From Glandiceps talaboti (Eukaryota; Hemichordata; Enteropneusta; Spengelidae), in NCBI RefSeq assembly GCF_964340395.1, contig NC_135570.1, forward strand, positions 13,697,822 to 13,712,821: a stretch of DNA of 15,000 bases, in the 5' to 3' direction. Below are positions 1 through 8,642 of this stretch, in pieces. Under the pieces are notes generated by a model. It worked only from the letters and a program-made list of their open reading frames with translations, had not been told where the DNA came from and did not search any database. Made by a program: the position numbers and the translations under genes. How positions within the stretch are numbered: position 1 is the first letter of the stretch; every line of letters starts with the position of its first letter.

Positions 1-780
1 ATTGTTTTAAATGATTGAATAGTATGAACCTATGACATCCAAAGGGAAATTTGGCACACCAGCTGAAATTCGAGGAATATATCCACTTATGAAAAATACT
101 CTGTGTGTGGATAGAATATGTTCGACACAGTTATCAATCAATAAATCAACCAAGCATGGATATTCACACATTCATTTCATTTAACTGATCACAACGACTC
201 AACAGGTGGTTTTTTTACATTGCTATTAAGTTTGCTGGTTTAACACCCAGTGCGCTACATGTACATGTTACCATGTATGCGGTTATCCTGAATCAAATCT
301 ACGTCGTTTTATTCGAGAGAGATCGATGAAACTATAACATGCAGTAGAGTTCATTTGCATTCCCGTCTGCCTCTAACTTCATATACGTGAAATTTTCCTT
401 CGTAGTAGGAGAATGTTAAACTACATGGCCCACAAGTCTGTTTGTAACTCATTACTTGCAATAACATGTACAAAATGTTTTCTGGTTTGTAAACAAACTG
501 GGTAAACTTAGAGCAATCACGTTGAATTACAGGAAAGTTAACAGAGGTAGACCTAATCAAACTATGTGTGCATTGTGTTGTTTCAATTGGCGAAGAAGCG
601 ACAGACTGGACGTAACTTAGAGAACACGTGCACTTGTTTCTGTCCCTTTATCACTTCAACTAAAGGTTAGAGCAACGAACTACCAATTCCACAGTTATGT
701 AGAGACGTCTATCAGAACGTTATTTTTATCAGTGATGGACATTTGCAAAACTGTCTTTCAAGGTGAAGGGAAATATTCTC
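1..780. other. non-coding stretch, no gene seen
   Basis: AT-rich sequence with stop codons in all frames. The longest open frame (minus strand, 560-351) has no recognisable motif, no good splice context and a length expected by chance. A short ACATGTACATGT-type palindrome lies near 257-268. I see no RNA gene or mobile-element signature here. Confidence 0.6.
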
Positions 781-789
781 CTTATCACA

Positions 790-797
790 TATATAAA
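790..797 (+). promoter_or_regulatory. TATA-like box upstream of a candidate first exon
   Basis: The sequence TATATAAA sits here. A start site about 30 bases downstream would fall near 820, leaving roughly 175 bases of leader before the ATG at 995. TATA-like strings are frequent by chance in DNA this AT-rich, so its value depends on the exon candidate downstream. A first ATG at 823-825 would be almost at the cap and so may be skipped. Confidence 0.2.
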
Positions 798-994
798 TTC
801 GCTTACATATACACAGAGCAAGATGCGGTCCAGGACCCAAAAGAAAATCTACAGTACTTCAGGCCACCTTTTTAACAGTACAGGCTTAAGCTCGAGTATT
901 GTGTGTTCTGTGTGAGTATTAGTGCAAGCTGTATTCTATGCAGTGCCCATGGTGTAGATCTGTGAGCGAATTCATATCAGTTTCATAGTGTGAT

Positions 995-1082
995 ATGGAG
1001 AACACTTCTCAGCACCTTCTGAGCCAGTTTCAACTGTCCATCATTGATAAAACGACGTCCATACATGCATCTCTACTTAAAG
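995..1082 (+). CDS. candidate first coding exon, unknown protein
   Basis: An ATG with G at -3 and G at +4 opens 29 codons that begin MENTSQHLLSQFQL and continue as a mixed polar/hydrophobic, helix-like stretch ending in ASLLK plus one base. A splice-donor match (AAAG|GTAAAAG) follows directly, giving a phase-1 exon end. If it is not spliced, the frame runs on to a stop near 1160 and gives a 54-residue peptide. I do not recognise the protein. No convincing next exon was found on the plus strand between 1100 and 1690: the obvious acceptors there lead to stops within a few codons. The amino-acid composition looks protein-like, but an open stretch this short is common by chance. It could be a noncoding transcript or nothing. 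Confidence 0.22.
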
Positions 1083-1159
1083 GTAAAAGTGGTAGTAAAG
1101 CACTTTCATTTTTAAGGTTTACGAGAACACACAGTAGAAAAAATAAAACGTTTTTATAA

Positions 1160-1695
1160 CAGTTATAACTGCTCTGATCATTTTACCGTCATGACCTTTA
1201 TCGAAGTAAGAAACCTTTCAAACAAACAAACAAGCATAGTTTTGTAAATTTCACCAGTTCATGAAATCTAATTAAAGTCAGCAACATAAATAATACCAGT
1301 GTACAAAGAATTTAAATAATCGTAAAAACAAACTTCTGCATCAACTATGTATTTTCTTCAAGTAATATACACCAAAATGGTATGTTAGTGTTGACGTCGT
1401 GTCTGGGGTTGATTGCAGTTAATTTCCTGAATAATACAGTTATTTATACTGTCTCATAAAAACTCGTTTTGGAGGAAATTTACAAAGTTTACATAAGGAC
1501 AATTGAAATTAGTTTTAATGGTAAGATAATCATGAAATATTTCCAATTACTTTTTTGCATTTTAATATTAAAAGGGTATAGTAGTAAGAATGTGACATGA
1601 TATCCTTTCAATGAAATATTATATTTCTCAGTATCCAAGGCTAGTCTCTGTTAGTTTTAACATGTAACATGCTGTGGTATTTATCCATTGCACGA
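1160..1695. other. non-coding stretch, no gene seen
   Basis: AT-rich spacer with a short AAAC run near 1218-1236. Several pyrimidine-AG acceptor-like strings occur (for example ending near 1632), but no open frame of useful length follows them. Confidence 0.6.
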
Positions 1696-1696
<1 letters not shown>

Positions 1697-1726
<30 letters not shown>

Positions 1727-1833
1727 TGTATGTATGTATGTATGTATGTATGTATGTATGTATGTATGTATGTATGTATGTATGTATGTATGTATGTATG
1801 TATGTATGTATGTATGTATGTATGTATGATGTA

Positions 1834-1866
<33 letters not shown>

Positions 1867-1883
1867 ATGTATGTATGTATGTA

Positions 1884-1914
<31 letters not shown>

Positions 1915-2166
1915 ATGTATGTATGTATGTATGTATGTATGTATGGATGTGTGTGTGTTTATGTGTGTGTATGTATGTATGTATGTATGTATGTATGTAT
2001 GTATGTATGTATGTATGTATGTATGTATGTATGTATGTATGTATGTATGTATGTATGTATGTATGTGTGTGTGTGTTTATGTGTGTGTATGTATGTATGT
2101 ATGTATGTATGTATGTATGTATGTATGTATGTATGTATGTATGTATGTATGTATGTATGTGTATAT
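1697..2166. repeat. compound (TATG)n / (TG)n microsatellite with nested larger units
   Basis: About 470 bases of TATG repeats, interrupted by a one-base phase slip near 1829 and by four TG-rich islands (about 1834-1851, 1884-1898, 1948-1970 and 2064-2088). The last two islands share the pattern of a TG run, TTTATG, then another TG run, and their TTT landmarks lie 118 bases apart, so part of the array looks duplicated as a larger unit. Every long open frame across it (Met-Tyr-Val-Cys repeats forward, Ile-His-Thr-Tyr repeats reverse) is a by-product of the repeat, not a gene. The alternating purine-pyrimidine TG tracts could form Z-DNA; that is inference. Confidence 0.97.
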
Positions 2167-2169
2167 ATT

Positions 2170-2990
2170 AATGATTGATCATGTCTGTGCATATGTTTCT
2201 CCCTAGTCTGTCTTAATCTATGTATGTCTAGTGTATGTGTATTAAGTGCCACGTGAAGGTTATATCACTGCAACCCTGTAATTTGCTAAACGTTTCACTA
2301 GACAGTAACATGCAGCGTCTACAGGTAAACATGAGTCACATAGTTAGTTTTACATCGCTACTTAAATCTAGACTTAAGGTGATATAACCCGGTTCAAAGA
2401 GGATAGCCAACAATCCATTTATATCTGCATCAATTGAAACCCAACACACGAACTTCATCTTCATTCGATCATCTCAATTGAATGGCATTTCCACTCTTCG
2501 ATTCAATTTACAAGTTCCTTATTGAAGTCTGCATGTACGTACAGCAACGGGTGAACACAGGTTAATGTTACAATTACAGCCGAAAAAAAGAATGACACAT
2601 TTTCAATTTTCTACCTAAAGTTGTAACGTATGTATCATTATATGGACAATTTGTTTTCTTTAAAATGGGTTTTACTACCAGACCATAGTGACTATAGACT
2701 TTCATTTAGGCAGCACGATGTTTTTAACGAGTCGCACAACATTTTTTTGTCACTAATTACTTAAATCAAGATGCAGACAGTGATAGCGCACAATACAAGA
2801 TGATATATTTTATCTTTACTGTGAACACAAATGAACATCACTTTCGGATGAAACAAGTAAGATTCAAACACAAAAGTGTTTGTTTGTGTTCACATTGAGA
2901 TAAAATGTAATATTTGATATGCGTGCGCGCTTTCAGTGCCTGTATTTTGTTTATGTAAATTATTCTAACAGAAAATCTATGCGAGATGTA
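2170..2990. other. non-coding stretch with a spaced inverted repeat
   Basis: No gene is visible. An 11-base perfect inverted repeat is present: GGTTATATCAC at 2258-2268 and GTGATATAACC at 2379-2389, 110 bases apart. The homology does not extend past the arms, so a miniature transposon is only a weak possibility. Short simple runs are otherwise unremarkable. Confidence 0.5.
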
Positions 2991-2996
2991 AAAACA

Positions 2997-3114
2997 ATAT
3001 TGTGTCGTCTAATTGAAACAACTCTATAGTCACTTTGCTTTGGTAGTATAGTAACATATATTGTGTCGTCTAATGGAAACTCTATAGTCACTCTGGTTTG
3101 GTAGTATATAACAT
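2997..3114. repeat. tandem duplication of a ~60-bp unit, two diverged copies
   Basis: Copy 1 (2997-3057) and copy 2 (3058-3114) both read ATATTGTGTCGTCTAAT, then a CTCTATAGTCACT block, then TTTGGTAGTATA and end in ACAT. They differ by a few substitutions and small indels. The copies abut directly. The 101-codon minus-strand open frame across this region (3265-2960) repeats a short peptide because of the duplication and is not otherwise gene-like. Confidence 0.9.
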
Positions 3115-3119
3115 TTATA

Positions 3120-3790
3120 TTTTCTATTAAGAACGTTGTGGAACGTCTGAATAAATATGCTACTTCGCAAAATGAAAGTTCAATGATCATCCAGAACACA
3201 TTTCTAGAAAAAGATCTCTCTGAATTACTTTTTGAGCAATGACAAACTCTGTTAAGATGAACCAATGGGCCGGTAATTTAAAGACTCATACATTCAAATA
3301 TGATTTTAAATTACTAAAAAGTCAACACTATCATACGATTTTAATATTAATCTCCATAAAATCTAGTAGCAAATAACGCTAATGAGGGAACATTTTTTTA
3401 AAACTAAGCCTTATATCAACTACTGAAATGGACATAGGTTAACCTCATTCCATGTACGTTTCAAACAAGCAAAACTAAACTAGGCCATTATCGTAACGAT
3501 ATGAATTCATTCATATCAATTTCCAAGTCTAATAGCGAGCCGTCAGAAATAATTTAGGCCGAGCATTTCGAATGCAGACTACCGACAACCCTGTGCGACC
3601 TCAGTACGTATTAATTATGACCTAATCTGGTTTGAGAACTAAATACATGCAAGATTCGCCTTCAGGCTCCATTACGTATATTAAAGTAGTCCAAGTTTAC
3701 CATTGCTATTATATGCAGTTCTAAACAAAATATTTCATGATGTCATAAGTCAGGTTTGTACACAATAGCCTACTTTCCACTCTCACTATG
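3120..3790. other. non-coding stretch, no gene seen
   Basis: AT-rich spacer with no open frame of note, no RNA gene and no repeat beyond short runs. Confidence 0.6.
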
Positions 3791-3824
3791 TCAATACACA
3801 TCTATACATAGAACTCACCCCTGT

Positions 3825-3985
3825 CAATATAATTACCCATTTAATAGCATTTTTGTATGTGGACTCATTTTTCTCGATATTGGAGTTACATTTCATCATT
3901 AATACCACGACTTTGTAATGTTTAGTTTATAGCGTACCAAAATATAAGCGTTGCCAGGAGCCATGCGTAAACAGTCTTTTACTGA
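3825..3985 (-). repeat. dispersed repeat family, copy A
   Basis: This segment carries two blocks shared with other places in the window. Read on the minus strand, the block GGCTCCTGGCAACGCTTATA followed by TTTGGTACG (about 3970-3935) matches copy B near 4.85 kb. The block AACTCCAATATCGAGAAAAATG (3886-3864) followed by a looser match down to an AATGGGT block matches copy C near 11.2 kb. A single old element family would explain both. I see no coding potential or terminal repeat, so its class is unknown. Confidence 0.5.
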
Positions 3986-3989
3986 ACTC

Positions 3990-4720
3990 TGCCAAGGGGC
4001 TGGACAGTTTTTTGTTTCAACTGAAAGAAGAACAGTATTGGTTCATATGTTGTGACTTTTAGAGATTATATTGCATTCAACCGAGTTCAAGGTCATGGAA
4101 TACTTCTGAACGAAAAGTCATATTGCAATTTAATGACCCCATTTGTCTGTATTAGTGTGCGAAATTTCTCGTCGACACCACTGTCAGTCATTCAGATACA
4201 CAATAGCACAATAACCACATTTCCAAGATGGTCATATTTAATTAAACTTCTTCTGGCATACTTTGCTAGCGGTTCCTATTTTAATACTAATTAAAAACTC
4301 AGTCAAATACAGTCTCATACCATTGCCAAATGATCTAATAATTGGAAGACAATTAAATGGTGTGTGGAAGACATGTTATATCAGGTTGTCAGCATACTTT
4401 TTTTTTCATATAATTATTGGTCAATTCAAAGGCTTCGAGTAATCACGTATGCCCCGATCTACCATTAAGACTTTCTGTGAGCCTATTTAGTCGAAGGAAA
4501 GTTAAAGTTGTTGACATTTTAAAATGATAAAGCCAATGGCTCTAAAGTATAACCCAACAATTAATATATCAAGGCCCTTACATAGTTCAGTTGAATACTG
4601 ACCATAACTTACTACAGAAACCAAAATAATTTGAATTTAAAATAATTGAACATTTACTATGAAATAAGTGTAAATTAAAATGCATTCGGAGTCTTGTGCC
4701 TGGCCAATATGCTGTCTCAC
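3990..4720. other. non-coding stretch, one nuclear-receptor half-site
   Basis: No gene is visible; the 80-codon plus frame at 4052-4294 has no recognisable feature. TCAAGGTCA at 4087-4095 equals the extended half-site bound by ERR/NR5A-type nuclear receptors, but a 9-base match is easily a coincidence in 15 kb. Confidence 0.45.
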
Positions 4721-4734
4721 ATTTTTATAACCCG

Positions 4735-4870
4735 CGAAAAATCAGCGGTACATTTACTTGCTTGTGGTAAGCAGGAATGAAAGTTCCATGCAAAGACGTA
4801 CTGTAGTTAGTGTCGATAACGTACCAAAGCATAACCACTACAGGAGCCCAGAGCCCATAACTCTGTTCAT
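4735..4870 (-). repeat. dispersed repeat family, copy B
   Basis: On the minus strand, GGGCTCCTGTAGTGGTTATG followed by CTTTGGTACGTTAT (about 4855-4815) aligns with copy A at 3970-3930, and the following ACTAAC-TACAGTACGTC stretch aligns loosely as well. The 66-codon minus-strand frame over it (4925-4725) superficially suggests an immunoglobulin-like pattern (Cys, then Trp). Because the DNA aligns to a non-coding repeat, I do not treat it as a gene. Confidence 0.45.
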
Positions 4871-4929
4871 TGGTAAAACCTACCCTACATGTTAGAACTA
4901 TCGAGCACGACTGTTCTTGTATCATTACA

Positions 4930-5265
4930 GAATAAACAAACTTTAATCAAATTATCTTTTCAACTTTTTAGGATAAGTATTTATGTAATCAAATGTCATT
5001 CAACATACATAAAATTTGCATTTTTCAATTTGTAATATTCGGAAAAGTGTTTTTTTCTTCTGAAGTTTTCTGCATCCATAGTGTATGTCGTTTGATTGAC
5101 TAAATAAAAATATGCGGTGTTTTAAAGAAAAAAAAACACATTTACATTTTTTTAAAAAGAACTGAAGACGTCATCGAAATAGCTGAGTCCAAGTTTTGTA
5201 GGTTGACCTTTCAATCAGCCATAAGTTATTAAATAGTGATTGATAATTCAATATAAACTTGATGT
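4930..5265. other. non-coding stretch, no gene seen
   Basis: Very AT-rich spacer with A and T homopolymer runs (near 5128-5157). Nothing supports a gene or mobile element. Confidence 0.55.
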
Positions 5266-5267
5266 AA

Positions 5268-5345
5268 TGATTGACAGGTTGCTTAGTCATGTAATTAAGA
5301 TTTTTATATTTCATTAATTAATTTAATGAATTGGCAGTCTAATTA
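5268..5345. promoter_or_regulatory. homeodomain / PBX-MEIS-type motif cluster
   Basis: TGATTGACAG at 5268-5277 equals the composite site known for PBX-MEIS/PREP TALE homeodomain dimers. It is followed by TAATTA cores at 5292-5297 and 5340-5345. Between them lies a palindrome (TTCATTAA, 5-base spacer, TTAATGAA; 5310-5330) that also contains TAATTA. The grouping within 80 bases suggests a possible enhancer element. TAATTA alone is common in AT-rich DNA, so the PBX-type 10-mer and the palindrome carry most of the weight. Confidence 0.3.
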
Positions 5346-5539
5346 ACTTTACCGATCGATTCAGGGAATGAATATTGTCAACCAAACGACTAAAAGCATG
5401 GTGAGTGAGGCAATGAGTACTAACAGGCGCTTGAAATGAAAGACATTTATTACTCATTATTGAGATCTGAATGGCATTGATACTTTAGTGAACTCGGTAA
5501 TCAAATACGAATTAAACAGAAGGTATTGAGTTTTAATCG

Positions 5540-5552
5540 AGGTCAAAGGTCA
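5540..5552 (+). promoter_or_regulatory. perfect DR1 nuclear-receptor element
   Basis: AGGTCAAAGGTCA is an exact direct repeat of AGGTCA with one-base spacing. This is the consensus for HNF4 homodimers and for RXR heterodimers and homodimers. A 13-base exact match is not expected by chance in 15 kb. It lies about 240 bases past the poly(A) signal of the minus-strand gene candidate, so it could serve that gene from downstream or another gene. Confidence 0.45.
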
Positions 5553-5791
5553 TATTGTCGAATTTTACGATTCTATGGAGACGAATATAAACTTTTCTGG
5601 TACACTGTGCCTTCGTCTGTTGGACAGGTGTTTCTTTGGCGCTAAAAACAAAATCATGTAATACTACTAGTGGAAATGCGCTTTTATTGAGAATTTTACG
5701 ATATATTAGTGGTAATAGGACGAACGCAAAACGTTTTCTGTACAGACTGGCTCCTTCATAAATAAAAATAAACAAAACTGCAAATCAAAGT

Positions 5792-5797
5792 TTTATT
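5792..5797 (-). terminator. candidate poly(A) signal AATAAA
   Basis: AATAAA on the minus strand lies 75 bases after the TAA stop of the candidate terminal exon. A T- and GT-rich stretch (about 5780-5755) follows, as expected of a downstream element, so cleavage would fall near 5775. The hexamer alone is common in AT-rich DNA; the order stop, hexamer, T-rich tract is what gives it some value. Confidence 0.3.
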
Positions 5798-5871
5798 TTC
5801 CAATGTCCTATTCAAGAAATGTAACCTTTTCAGCGGTAGAAAAATCATAAGTTATCAGTCGGAGATTCTCG

Positions 5872-5990
5872 TTACAATTCATCGTCTTCATCCAGTTTTG
5901 TGGACAATTTGGAGCCCCTTCTTAATAATTTGTGCTCGGGTCCATAAAAAAAGTACTTCTTCAAAATGTTCAATAGAAAAGGTACAACGA
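5872..5990 (-). CDS. candidate terminal exon, small acidic-tailed peptide
   Basis: On the minus strand an acceptor-like tract (TATTCATTTCTATTCGTCGCACAG) ends at 5991. The exon then supplies two bases that complete a phase-1 codon and 38 codons before TAA (5874-5872). The peptide begins VVPFLLNILKK, continues YFFYGPEHKLLRR and ends in KLDEDDEL. The KK and RR pairs bracket an 11-residue segment, as in prohormone-convertase substrates. The DDEL terminus resembles ER-retention tetrapeptides (xDEL). The phase matches the signal-peptide exon at 8458-8392; joined, they would give about 61 residues with a 2.4-kb intron. A second minus-strand frame over the same bases is also open for about 30 codons, so the frame choice is uncertain. 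I recognise no known family, and chance is a real alternative. Confidence 0.22.
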
Positions 5991-6069
5991 CTGTGCGACG
6001 AATAGAAATGAATACACGTTATCTTGGTGTAACGCATGATGGCTTACTCATGTACTGGACATAGCTAAC

Positions 6070-6720
6070 AAGCAAGGGGGTACGACTTTAGGTCCGAACA
6101 TGCGTGACATCGACACGAGCGTTCTAACTCGTGCCTCGCGATCAGACTACAGTGTTCTGAAACGTTTCCTCCCCCTTGCCTCATCAGACATGCGAAACGA
6201 CGTGTTTCTTACATTTGTCTTGATCTTTTTTGGAAATCGTTCAAATAGTTGTAGAATTCTGAACAAATGTCAGAGCCTTCCAATATTTCCGCGACCGGCA
6301 GCCAACTTCATCTGGGAATTGTTTTAATCATGCCTACCGTTCTACGTGAGAACGCATAAACCGTCCACAATCAGACGGAGTGAATTAATACGAAGCCAAC
6401 CCTTGATAGAAACCACGGTACCGGTCGATAACTGTTACCTTTGAATTTTCACCTGCATATCTTAACTTTTATACCGATCAATAAAGATACTCGTCAGAAC
6501 TTGATTATTTAAACAATCAATAAATTCTATTTTCAGAGTAATTTAAATCATAACATTGACATCTCTATGAATAAGGTCTTCTCTAGGTTATGTGCTATCA
6601 TTTAAAAATCATTACAGGTACTACAATTATTTGAGGTTTTTAAAACCTACAAACGCTACAGAAAAATGTCTATAGTGGTCTAAGTTAAAACGTACTAAAA
6701 AATCAACTATAACGTGCACG
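6070..6720. other. non-coding stretch with a CpG-richer patch
   Basis: A somewhat GC- and CpG-richer patch lies at about 6060-6340. Several frames are open for 30 to 97 codons on both strands (for example plus-strand up to the TAA ending at 6327), but none has a recognisable motif and they overlap each other. A minus-strand donor-like AAT|GTAAGAA near 6217 closes one 33-codon frame. I cannot choose a coding strand, and treat the patch as unexplained. Confidence 0.4.
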
Positions 6721-6724
6721 GGTA

Positions 6725-6732
6725 TGACGTCA
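6725..6732. promoter_or_regulatory. full palindromic CRE (TGACGTCA)
   Basis: An exact cAMP-response element, the consensus for CREB/ATF bZIP dimers, with a CACC flank. An 8-base match has a fair chance of occurring randomly in 15 kb, and no promoter is evident beside it. Confidence 0.25.
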
Positions 6733-6888
6733 CCTTCAAGTTGTGTTATTAGGATGTCTCTAAGCAAAATTAATATCCTAACCTTTTTATCCGCATCTGA
6801 CCTTTTCAGTTAGGCCCCCTCCTGGTCATCGTTATTGCTCTTTCTAAATTCAAATTTTCGTTTTAGCAATAGTTTCTTCCAACCTGTA

Positions 6889-6933
6889 GTTTGTTTGTTT
6901 GTTTGTTTGTTTGTTTGTTTGTTTGTTGTTTGT
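6889..6933. repeat. (TTTG)n microsatellite
   Basis: About nine GTTT units with one imperfect end unit. A short (GTATTT)3 run follows at 6997-7014 and poly-T tracts at about 7062-7086. The forward frame reading Cys-Leu-Phe-Val repeats is an artefact of the array. Confidence 0.95.
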
Positions 6934-7089
6934 TGAGATTATTTAGTTCAGTCCCTTTCGTGATAATGATTTTACTATTTCAGTTTTCATCTAACTGTAT
7001 TTGTATTTGTATTTGTGGAGTGTTTAACAAATTAATCTGTTGTGGGTCGTCATGTCATGCAAGGTGTTTTTTTTTTGTTTTTTTTTATG

Positions 7090-7202
7090 TGACATCGTAG
7101 CACTTTCCCAATGCCTTTTACACGTACTACCAATAAATAAAACGTTCTTTTTTACACAAAGTAGCAATAAATAATCTGATATGAAATATGAAATATGAAA
7201 TT
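7090..7202 (+). repeat. possible decayed retrotransposon 3' tail
   Basis: Two AATAAA hexamers (7132-7137 and 7166-7171) are followed by three exact copies of the heptamer ATGAAAT (7181-7201). A poly(A)-signal-like string followed by a short tandem repeat is how many CR1/L2/Jockey-type elements end. No coding remnant is recognisable upstream, so it may be only a simple repeat. Confidence 0.25.
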
Positions 7203-7860
7203 ATTCATTTACATATGACTAACACATTGCGCAAGTTGACCAACTTCAATCTTTAGGACATCATTTTAGTTAACACAATAAATATTTTTCGGAATTACTT
7301 ATCTCAAAAAAATCTACTCTGACATCATGATTAGTTTGTCGGGTTAGATATTTCAGTAACATTTATGGAGAGTACGTCTGCTCATTCAAACAGTGTCACT
7401 GCTATTTGGCAGCCATGATGGTTGCTAGGTAGTTTTAGCAATCATGGGTTAAGGGACGGGACATCATCAACTTGACAACCACCTCACTTCCCGCGTCATG
7501 AGTCAACGAACAAGCAGGCAAACATACACAGACGCGAAGACCTGTTGATTCGCAGACGTTTAGTAAATATAGACATATCTCAGTGATTAAAATATTCATT
7601 TGTCACGCCATGTTTGATGAACAGTCAATAAGTGTTCGAAAACTTGAAGACAAAGATGTTACATTGACACAGAGACTATTTTTAGTGATTGACATTTTTA
7701 TTGATGTTTTTTTTGGACAAGCTTATGAAATCAACATGAGAATAGTTTTGGTGTCGTTCATTTCATATTAATACCTTATTGGTTTTCAGATACTTAATAA
7801 CACCACCGTTTTAAAATCAATTTGCTCATATCATTCTTGCTGGATTTATTGATATATAAC
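7203..7860. other. non-coding stretch with a stem-loop
   Basis: The plus frame is open for about 93 codons up to a TAA near 7771 but has no recognisable motif, and this length is expected by chance. The arms CCATGATGGTTGCT and AGCAATCATGG at 7413-7426 and 7437-7447 can pair as 6 + 5 base pairs with a 3-base bulge and a 10-base loop. No RNA family is recognised. Confidence 0.45.
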
Positions 7861-7882
7861 TCTTTTTAGATCGCATTAAACA

Positions 7883-7905
7883 CCCCCCCCCCCCCTCCCT
7901 TCCCC
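7883..7905 (-). repeat. poly(C) tract; G-quadruplex-prone on the minus strand
   Basis: Thirteen consecutive C (7883-7895) are followed by CCC and CCCC runs separated by T residues. The minus strand therefore reads G4-A2-G3-A-G13, enough guanine runs for an intramolecular quadruplex. If the minus-strand gene candidate is real, this would lie in its intron on the non-template strand. Confidence 0.8.
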
Positions 7906-7920
7906 TCATCAGTACCATCG

Positions 7921-8385
7921 CAACCACCGATATTGACACGGACTGAAATACATATATTCAATTTTGGTTCATGTATTTACCCGCGTATTATCCTTATGAT
8001 AGTAGCTAATTAAGACTGAGAGAGGTCAAATCATTGAAAAATTGTCAGTTTTCTTTAATATTGTATCCATGTCGTACGTTTAATATTATACAGGCAAAAT
8101 GATTTATAATCAATAAAAATTGCTAAAGATCAGTGATGTTGCAACCATGTGTAGATTAAAATATTATGTCGTAGAACTGATAATTGAGGGTTTTTTTCGT
8201 TATCGATAACTCTCAGTATTATGTATGCGACAGAGAAACAAGTATTACCCATAACAAGGCGCTGAACAGTTCGCGAAGTTTTAATTCGACGCATGGGACG
8301 CTTATTAGTTATGCGGTTATCAGATAACGCAACAGAGAACTATCCAATCATGTAATACATCGTAATTTGTTAATGTTTTAATTTC
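7921..8385. other. non-coding stretch; would be intron of the minus-strand candidate
   Basis: No recognised gene. Minus-strand acceptor-like strings occur (for example CTCTCTCAG near 8017 and TATTTCAG near 7946), each followed by short open stretches. None gives a convincing exon, but a small internal exon cannot be excluded. Confidence 0.4.
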
Positions 8386-8391
8386 ACATAC

Positions 8392-8458
8392 CTGCTTTGA
8401 ATATTCCCAGAATGAGAAAAAGGATGCAGTAGAAAATGTTGATCGTCGTGGTAACCAT
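8392..8458 (-). CDS. candidate first coding exon encoding a signal peptide
   Basis: On the minus strand an ATG in strong context (A at -3, G at +4) starts 22 codons, MVTTTIN then FYCILFLILGIFKA, and ends in one extra base at a near-consensus donor (AG|GTATGT at 8393-8386). The peptide is a good signal sequence: polar start, hydrophobic core of about 13 residues, and a small residue at the likely cleavage site. A single signal-peptide exon closing in phase 1 is typical of animal secreted and cell-surface proteins. An in-frame TGA lies 15 codons upstream, which sets the start. Short upstream ATGs also exist, including one at about 8493 in another frame that overlaps the start. The downstream exon is uncertain; the 5990-5872 exon has the matching phase. 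Chance cannot be excluded from one exon. Confidence 0.35.
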
Positions 8459-8526
8459 GTTGGTGTGGTTGTTGTGTCCTAAGCACTCTGTTCCTTGTCC
8501 TCATCTTTGGAGCAATAAACGCACAC

Positions 8527-8536
8527 TGACTCAGCA
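8527..8536 (-). promoter_or_regulatory. MARE / NF-E2-type AP-1 site
   Basis: The minus strand reads TGCTGAGTCA, the consensus bound by small Maf with CNC-bZIP factors, which contains an AP-1 core. It lies about 70 bases upstream of the candidate signal-peptide start. It is either in the leader or the proximal promoter of that gene model, or a chance match. Confidence 0.25.
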
Positions 8537-8642
8537 ACGTTGTGGAAACACCTCACAAACTGGACTTCACTATTCTCATCACGGGGGTAGTTGAGCCATT
8601 TTGATGATGTAATGTAATCACTAACCAAGCTCCCGTCGTGTC

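Noticed and set aside
1669-2252. Long open frames of Met-Tyr-Val-Cys and Ile-His-Thr-Tyr repeats
   Set aside because: They are translations of the TATG/TG array; any tetranucleotide repeat without a stop gives such frames in several registers.
4725-4925. Immunoglobulin-like reading of a 66-codon minus-strand frame
   Set aside because: The Cys...Trp spacing is loose, no second cysteine motif is present, and the DNA aligns with a non-coding dispersed repeat copy.
5436-5457. miR-71-like seed (TGAAAGACAT)
   Set aside because: Similarity stops after the first ten bases and the flanks do not fold into a precursor-type hairpin.
7491-7771. 93-codon open plus-strand stretch as a gene
   Set aside because: It has no good start, motif or splice structure, and a few open stretches this long are expected by chance at this base composition.
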